Positions 14,202 through 15,913 of a DNA stretch of 15,913 nucleotides are shown here, piece by piece. The notes under the pieces are model-generated. The model was given only the letters and a program-made list of their open reading frames with translations, searched no databases and was not told the DNA's origin. Position numbers and translations under genes: made by a program. Within the stretch, counting starts at the first letter, position 1, and each line of letters begins with the position of its first letter. This DNA comes from Oribacterium sp. UBA3737 (GTDB taxonomy: Bacteria; Bacillota_A; Clostridia; Lachnospirales; Lachnospiraceae): assembly GCA_002371295.1 (NCBI GenBank), contig DFGZ01000128.1, positions 1 through 15,913 of the forward strand, in the 5' to 3' direction.

Positions 14202-14352
14202 ACTCAAACTTCCACCTTTAAAGTGGAAAGTTTGAGTACTTAAATATAGTCTAAAAACAGACTATAGGATGTTCATACTTTATATGCTACACTCACAACG
14301 GTGCTTGCCCTTGCGGGTAGGCGGTTAGCCCTTCTATAAAGGAGGGAATTCA
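14202..14352 (+). mobile_element. Structured block, possible IS200/IS605-type right end (remnant)
   Basis: Four inverted repeats in 150 bp: a stem of 14 bp with one bulge (14202-14215 with 14223-14237), TATAGTCT/AGACTATA (14245-14252 with 14259-14266), GCTTGCCC/GGGTAGGC (14303-14310 with 14315-14322; has G-T pairs), and CCCTTC/GGAGGG (14329-14334 with 14341-14346), which is followed by AATTCA. A final short hairpin plus TTCA-type end is what I remember from IS200/IS605 right ends and the 3' end of the associated omega RNA. No tnpA or tnpB is present. The hairpins are certain; the IS origin is a guess. Confidence 0.4.
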
Positions 14353-14434
14353 GGTTTCTTATTTCATCAACTGTCAGGGCGTCGTTTCTGGCTACCTTGA
14401 GATCAGGTTCGATGCTGCCGACCATCTGAAACAG
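14348..14434 (-). pseudogene. trpG-like relic, codons 15 to 43 only
   Basis: In frame and without gaps, the minus strand encodes LFQMVGSIEPDLKVARND followed by ALTVDEIRNLN. This matches TrpG residues 15-43 of this window at 25 of 29 positions, with about 78% nucleotide identity and most changes silent. Before codon 15 it runs back to the hemerythrin stop codon (14453-14455), and after codon 43 similarity ends at the hairpin block. It is a fragment of a diverged second amidotransferase gene (trpG or pabA type), not a recent copy of the nearby gene. Confidence 0.88.
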
Positions 14435-14452
14435 CTCAGGAAGATTTGAAGA

Positions 14453-15040
14453 CTATTGCCGTATATCGTGCTGGTCTTCTGTCTCACCGTACTTCTCACG
14501 CATGGAAGCTATCATATCGAGGTAATGTTTCTGTACGCCACGCTCTGCGGTCTCTGTTTCATAATCAGAAACTTTTTTGTCGACTATCTCTATGACTTCT
14601 GAAGACAGCTGTCTTTCGGCAAAAGGATATACAACAGCGTTTTCCTTTGTGATATGACGGGTCAACAGAGTCGCATACCCCATGGCACCCTCAAGGATGT
14701 CCATTTTATGGATTGTTTTTGGGTCTTTATCCCAAAGTTTCAGGGAGTTCTCCAGGTCGAGAATATGGGCGCGGCACATTTCATGTTCCACCAGCATTCC
14801 ATGTCTTATGAGATTCTGCCCTATGGGACCGAGACGGTTCTCCATCTCATTGAAAAGGAACTTCTCTTCCTTTCCGTGGTGATGGCGGTCTGAATAGTTT
14901 CTTGCGAAATCTACGATGTTTCTGAAATCTGAGGAAACAAGTTCTCCGCCCTCAAGAACGGTGCAGCACATGCTTCGGACAACTTTAAGGAACTGAAGGA
15001 TGTTGTCGTGCTCTTTGATCATTATATCTGTACAATACAT
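14453..15040 (-). CDS. Hemerythrin domain protein
   Basis: 195 residues with a hemerythrin HHE domain. Likely di-iron ligands in order are H11 (KEHDN), H55 and E59 (HHHGKEEKFLF), H86 (VEHEM), H129 and E133 (RHITKEN); the two HxxxE pairs are the family signature. It probably binds oxygen or nitric oxide, or stores and delivers iron. The last 60 residues are a charged helical tail. It lacks an N-terminal ScdA_N/DUF1858-like region, but a gene for such a domain lies 137 bp upstream on the same strand. ATG 15040 has AGGAG at good spacing. The stop codon is followed within 20 bp by the trpG relic, so its original downstream region has been replaced. Confidence 0.9.
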   Translation of the reverse strand: MYCTDIMIKEHDNILQFLKVVRSMCCTVLEGGELVSSDFRNIVDFARNYSDRHHHGKEEKFLFNEMENRLGPIGQNLIRHGMLVEHEMCRAHILDLENSLKLWDKDPKTIHKMDILEGAMGYATLLTRHITKENAVVYPFAERQLSSEVIEIVDKKVSDYETETAERGVQKHYLDMIASMREKYGETEDQHDIRQ

Positions 15041-15158
15041 AGTGTTCTCCTGTAATCGTTATGCGGCCGGCCATTTACGCTCCGTCGTATAGGGTGAATT
15101 GAAAGTGCCTTCAGTGACGGCATCTGTGGGTTTGCTTTCTGTGATGAAGGTAATCATC

Positions 15159-15189
15159 AATTTGAAGGGTAAAAAAATCACTTCAAATT
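15159..15189 (-). repeat. Inverted repeat over the DUF1858 stop codon
   Basis: AATTTGAAG (15159-15167) and CTTCAAATT (15181-15189) are perfect 9-bp arms around a 13-base loop that holds the A7 run. On the minus strand the stem covers the last codons and stop of the DUF1858 gene. The T-run is in the loop, not after the stem, so termination is doubtful. The gap 15041-15177 has nothing else clear. Confidence 0.5.
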
Positions 15190-15375
15190 AAGCTGCTTGT
15201 TAAGGTAATCGGCAACTTCATCGCCGTTCATGCCATGAACCAGGGCTGCATTGTCAAGAGACTCACTGAGTGCTGCAGGGCAGGAAATGCATCCCATACC
15301 AAGATGCATAAGAGCAGCTGATGCTCCTTCATAAGTATTTACGATATCACTCATGATCATATCTTTTGTTATCAT
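15178..15375 (-). CDS. DUF1858 domain protein
   Basis: 65 residues, the full length of a single DUF1858 domain (TIGR03980 type, a redox disulfide domain often found with hybrid cluster protein genes). Two cysteines, C29 and C32, lie in the CISC motif of GMGCISCPAALSESL, and the protein begins MITKDMIMSDIVNTYEGAS as usual. It is related in form to the ScdA_N domain that precedes hemerythrin in RIC proteins. It could exchange disulfides, bind a metal or an iron-sulfur cluster. ATG 15375 has AAGGAG 8 bases upstream. The hemerythrin gene follows and the partial gene precedes, both on the same strand. Confidence 0.88.
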   Translation of the reverse strand: MITKDMIMSDIVNTYEGASAALMHLGMGCISCPAALSESLDNAALVHGMNGDEVADYLNKQLNLK

Positions 15376-15475
15376 TTTAGTTTCTCCTTTTATTTGAATC
15401 GATGTTTTTATTCAACGTATCTGTGGTATTGTGCCGGTTCAGTGAAGCAGTACTGCTTTATAGTGATGAAAAACG

Positions 15476-15913
15476 TCAGTAAAGTTCATACATCCGATCT
15501 CCCACAGTGACCAGACGGTGTCCTGAGCCGTCCAGCATGCCTGAGATAAGCTCATCCCTGAGATGATAAAAATCATCTCCGTCTCCCTGATATTTCTTCC
15601 AGTATTCCGAATGAAGATCGAGAGTCTGCTCATAGCATATCTTATCTTCGGAATTACAGGTTATAGTGAGGGCCCGGTCACAGGGCATTCCGTCTAAAAG
15701 AGTATTGTGGATGCTCTGGAATGCTTCCTGAACAGTAAATCCCTTTGGGATGCCGTTATCCTGTCCGAAGCTTCGTACCGTATCGGTAATGGTTTCGAGT
15801 CGTTTTTCGTCTTTTTGTATTAAGCCCACGATCAGTTCTGCGAAGCGGTCCTCAGCGCTTGATACCAGACATGAAAGTGAAGAATGAATATTTGAAAGAT
15901 CTATGACTTCTTC
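15476..15913 (-). CDS. Unidentified protein, 5' end outside window
   Basis: The minus frame is open from the right edge through to TAA at 15476-15478, at least 145 codons. A GTG at 15829 could be taken as a start, but the frame continues without a stop through EEVIDLSNIHSSLSC, so the gene almost certainly begins outside. The visible part is acidic and soluble, with three cysteines in MPCDRALTITCNSEDKIC and an ending GSGHRLVTVGDRMYELY. I do not recognise the family. No membrane segment or catalytic motif was found. A 100-bp gap with a small palindrome (AGCAGTACTGCT, about 15447) separates it from the DUF1858 gene, with which it may be co-transcribed. Confidence 0.7.
   Translation of the reverse strand, partial: EEVIDLSNIHSSLSCLVSSAEDRFAELIVGLIQKDEKRLETITDTVRSFGQDNGIPKGFTVQEAFQSIHNTLLDGMPCDRALTITCNSEDKICYEQTLDLHSEYWKKYQGDGDDFYHLRDELISGMLDGSGHRLVTVGDRMYELY

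Overview
The window looks like chromosomal DNA from an anaerobic, low-to-mid-GC Firmicute, most likely a Lachnospiraceae (Butyrivibrio-like) Clostridium relative. The reasons are AGGAGG ribosome binding sites, Firmicute-type promoters, a tRNA-Trp T-box ahead of trpE, a TIGR03905 TSCPD protein, a stand-alone DUF1858 protein and an alanine/threonine-rich lipoprotein spacer. This rests on protein and motif recognition only; no database search was possible. Almost every gene is on the minus strand. The one exception is a CapA-family gene.

Layout, left to right. 1-1577: 5' two thirds or more of a YgiQ-family radical SAM gene, cut by the window edge. 1578-1711: an island of four hairpins. 1712-3148: an AbgB-like M20 amidohydrolase with its own promoter. 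3310-6270: a polar amino acid ABC transporter (binding lipoprotein, permease, ATPase) with a small TSCPD protein at its 3' end; a terminator between the lipoprotein and permease genes probably sets their ratio. 6541-7125: a histidine phosphatase. 7440-8735 (+): a membrane-anchored CapA-like protein with a strong terminator. 8962-11162: trpE-trpG, preceded by a promoter and a T-box with a UGG specifier. The T-box terminator and trpE are separated by about 290 bp of repeated palindromes. 11838-12380: a small integral membrane protein.

The right part is a scrap zone. It holds a DUF2156 pseudogene with two separate lesions (12552-13470), a solitary group II intron 3' end with domains V and VI (13627-13696, +), an intact VOC protein (13725-14102), a hairpin block that may be an IS200/IS605 right end (about 14202-14352), and an 87-bp in-frame relic of a second trpG-like gene (14348-14434) right behind a hemerythrin gene. 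The hemerythrin gene (14453-15040), a DUF1858 gene (15178-15375) and an unidentified partial gene (15476 to the edge) appear to form a co-oriented set. The first two together resemble the two halves of an RIC/ScdA-type iron-sulfur repair protein.

I saw no complete new defence or mobile system. The most unusual things are the palindromic array inside the trp leader, the trpG relic next to an IS-like end, the isolated group II intron tail, the doubly broken DUF2156 gene and the split RIC-like pair.
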